From NCBI RefSeq assembly GCF_016908565.1, contig NZ_JAFBED010000005.1, positions 248,001 to 312,000 of the forward strand: 64,000 nt of DNA, given 5' to 3'. Of this stretch, positions 63,030 to 64,000 are shown in pieces (the first letter of the stretch is position 1; the number at the start of each line of letters is the position of its first letter). The position numbers were made by a program, and so were the translations under genes. This stretch comes from Sutcliffiella tianshenii (GTDB lineage: Bacteria; Bacillota; Bacilli; Bacillales; Bacillaceae_I). The notes under the pieces are model-generated. The model saw only the letters and a program-made list of their open reading frames with translations, made no database searches and was not told where the DNA came from.

Positions 63030-64000
63030 ATGAATCTACTGAAAGATATTCTACTACAATTATTCTTTTTGTTTCTACCTTTATTTCTATATTACCACGT
63101 AGAAAATAAATACCAACCTAACATATCGGAATTAAAAAGGCAATGCACGTTTTTTTTGTACTGCGTCTTTTCCGTTCTCATCTGCATGAGTTTTCCTATC
63201 GTATTTCAGAACGGCCATGCCTTTAATCTTGCAATCATCCCTGCCACCATATCCATTCTATACGGCGGTTATCTTTCTGGGATCCTGACGATTCTCATTT
63301 TATTTGTCTATCCATTGTTTTCATCTGGATCGACCAGCTTCCTTTCCGTTTTTCTCACGGTACCATTCATCATGCTTTTACCCGTTTTTTTACAACAAAA
63401 ATGGAAGGGTTATCCTAAAAATAAAAAAATTCTGCTATCAGTTTTTTTCATGACTGCCACACTGCCAGTCTCCTTTGCTTTCATTCTTTATCAGGCAATT
63501 GCAGGAGAGTCACCGGTTATGGAAGATTATTCGACCCTCCTATATAGTTGGCTGATTCTAAGTTTTTCAATGCTTCTCCTTATTTACTTCATCGAGTATA
63601 GTCTCGACCTTGGTAATCTTAGAAAACAGTTGAAGCGCATGAGAAGGCTGCAGCATGTAACAAGCATTGCTCCGGATGTATCAAAAGAGGTGCATAAACC
63701 TTTGACAGTGATAAAGGGCTTCACTCAATTGCTCGGAGCGGAGCACAACCAAATGAACAAAGAATATGTTCCTATCATCCTCTCGGAATTGGATCGTGCA
63801 GAGTCCATCATCAATTCCTACATCAAACTGGCAACATCATCAGAGACAATCCCTGCAAAATCCTTTTCATCAAAAGAACTCATAGAACATGTAATGGTCC
63901 GGTTGCATACCTATGCTACAAATAATCACATCGAGATTGATAGCGGGCCATTGCCTAATCTCCGTCTTCGGGGAAACATGGAGCTTCTGTCCGAATCTTT
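63030..64000 (+). CDS. KinB-like membrane sensor kinase, N-terminal part, altered H-box
   Basis: A frame from ATG 63030 runs to the window end (at least 323 residues). About six membrane helices fill residues 5-195, resembling the 5TM-LYT sensor of KinB-type sporulation kinases (IPATISILYGGYLSGILTIL). The HisKA region begins near 205. The usual SHExxNPLT box reads VSKEVHKPLTVIKGF: the phospho-accepting His is Lys (about residue 219) and a His stands three residues on. The ATP-binding domain starts near the edge and cannot be judged. It may be a degenerate or regulatory kinase. Confidence 0.82.
   Translation, partial: MNLLKDILLQLFFLFLPLFLYYHVENKYQPNISELKRQCTFFLYCVFSVLICMSFPIVFQNGHAFNLAIIPATISILYGGYLSGILTILILFVYPLFSSGSTSFLSVFLTVPFIMLLPVFLQQKWKGYPKNKKILLSVFFMTATLPVSFAFILYQAIAGESPVMEDYSTLLYSWLILSFSMLLLIYFIEYSLDLGNLRKQLKRMRRLQHVTSIAPDVSKEVHKPLTVIKGFTQLLGAEHNQMNKEYVPIILSELDRAESIINSYIKLATSSETIPAKSFSSKELIEHVMVRLHTYATNNHIEIDSGPLPNLRLRGNMELLSES

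Overview
The window reads as a chromosome segment of an endospore-forming member of the Bacillaceae. The evidence is SpoVR, RacA, a KinB-like sensor kinase, Gram-positive AGGAGG ribosome sites with frequent GTG and TTG starts, and gene order shared with Bacillus subtilis (yhcT-yhcU-yhcX-glpK-glpD-pgcA-yhcY-yhcZ-azr-yhdB-yhdC-spoVR). A subtilase very close to the alkaline protease KP-43 of Bacillus sp. KSM-KP43, two K+/H+ antiporters and KtrAB suggest an alkali- or salt-tolerant relative; this is inference. No tRNA, rRNA, CRISPR array, intact transposon or prophage was seen.

Layout. 1-17 kb: envelope and ion homeostasis. It holds two paralogous CPA1 antiporters (one cut by the window edge), a short tyrosine recombinase, uppP, a Ca2+/Na+ exchanger, ktrAB behind a c-di-AMP riboswitch, rodA, two CNNM/HlyC-type transporters (one behind a yybP-ykoY Mn2+ riboswitch), azoR and secDF. 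17-24 kb: small secreted proteins, an ECF sigma/anti-sigma pair, an Rio/YrzF-like kinase, a DUF6376-like lipoprotein with a 36-residue cationic peptide, an orphan second yybP-ykoY riboswitch next to a MITE-like repeat, and a PadR-chrA chromate operon. 24-30 kb: a ferritin-like protein, a stand-alone USP domain, the fruRKA operon, and zinc-ribbon and MEDS proteins. 30.6-35 kb: a two-component system joined to a beta-propeller lipoprotein and a His-tailed membrane protein, facing a YdhK-type lipoprotein; probably a metal-stress module. 35-54 kb: the B. subtilis-like block (spoVR, mgtE with its M-box, yhdCB, azr, yhcZY, pgcA, glpDK, yhcX, a BdbC/thioredoxin pair, yhcUT). 54-64 kb: an acetyltransferase, a YtkA-like lipoprotein, YvgN and WrbA oxidoreductases, the KP-43-like protease, a putative NprX-like peptide, an NprR-like receptor, racA and a KinB-like kinase with an altered H-box.

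The strongest candidate for an undescribed system is the three-gene set at 58.2-61.8 kb. An NprR-type HTH-TPR regulator is followed 12 bp later by an exported 54-residue pro-peptide, a terminator and then the protease gene, a layout resembling NprR-NprX-NprA quorum sensing in the B. cereus group but with a subtilase as the effector. Also notable are two intergenic arrays of a short word phased at 20-21 bp (six copies each), two arrays of 52-bp dyad repeats, and a shared 14-bp operator-like word flanking yhcYZ.

Regulation by RNA is unusually visible: one c-di-AMP riboswitch, two Mn2+ riboswitches, one Mg2+ M-box and a GlpP-type antiterminator hairpin, four of them placed before ion or metabolite genes and one without any gene to control.
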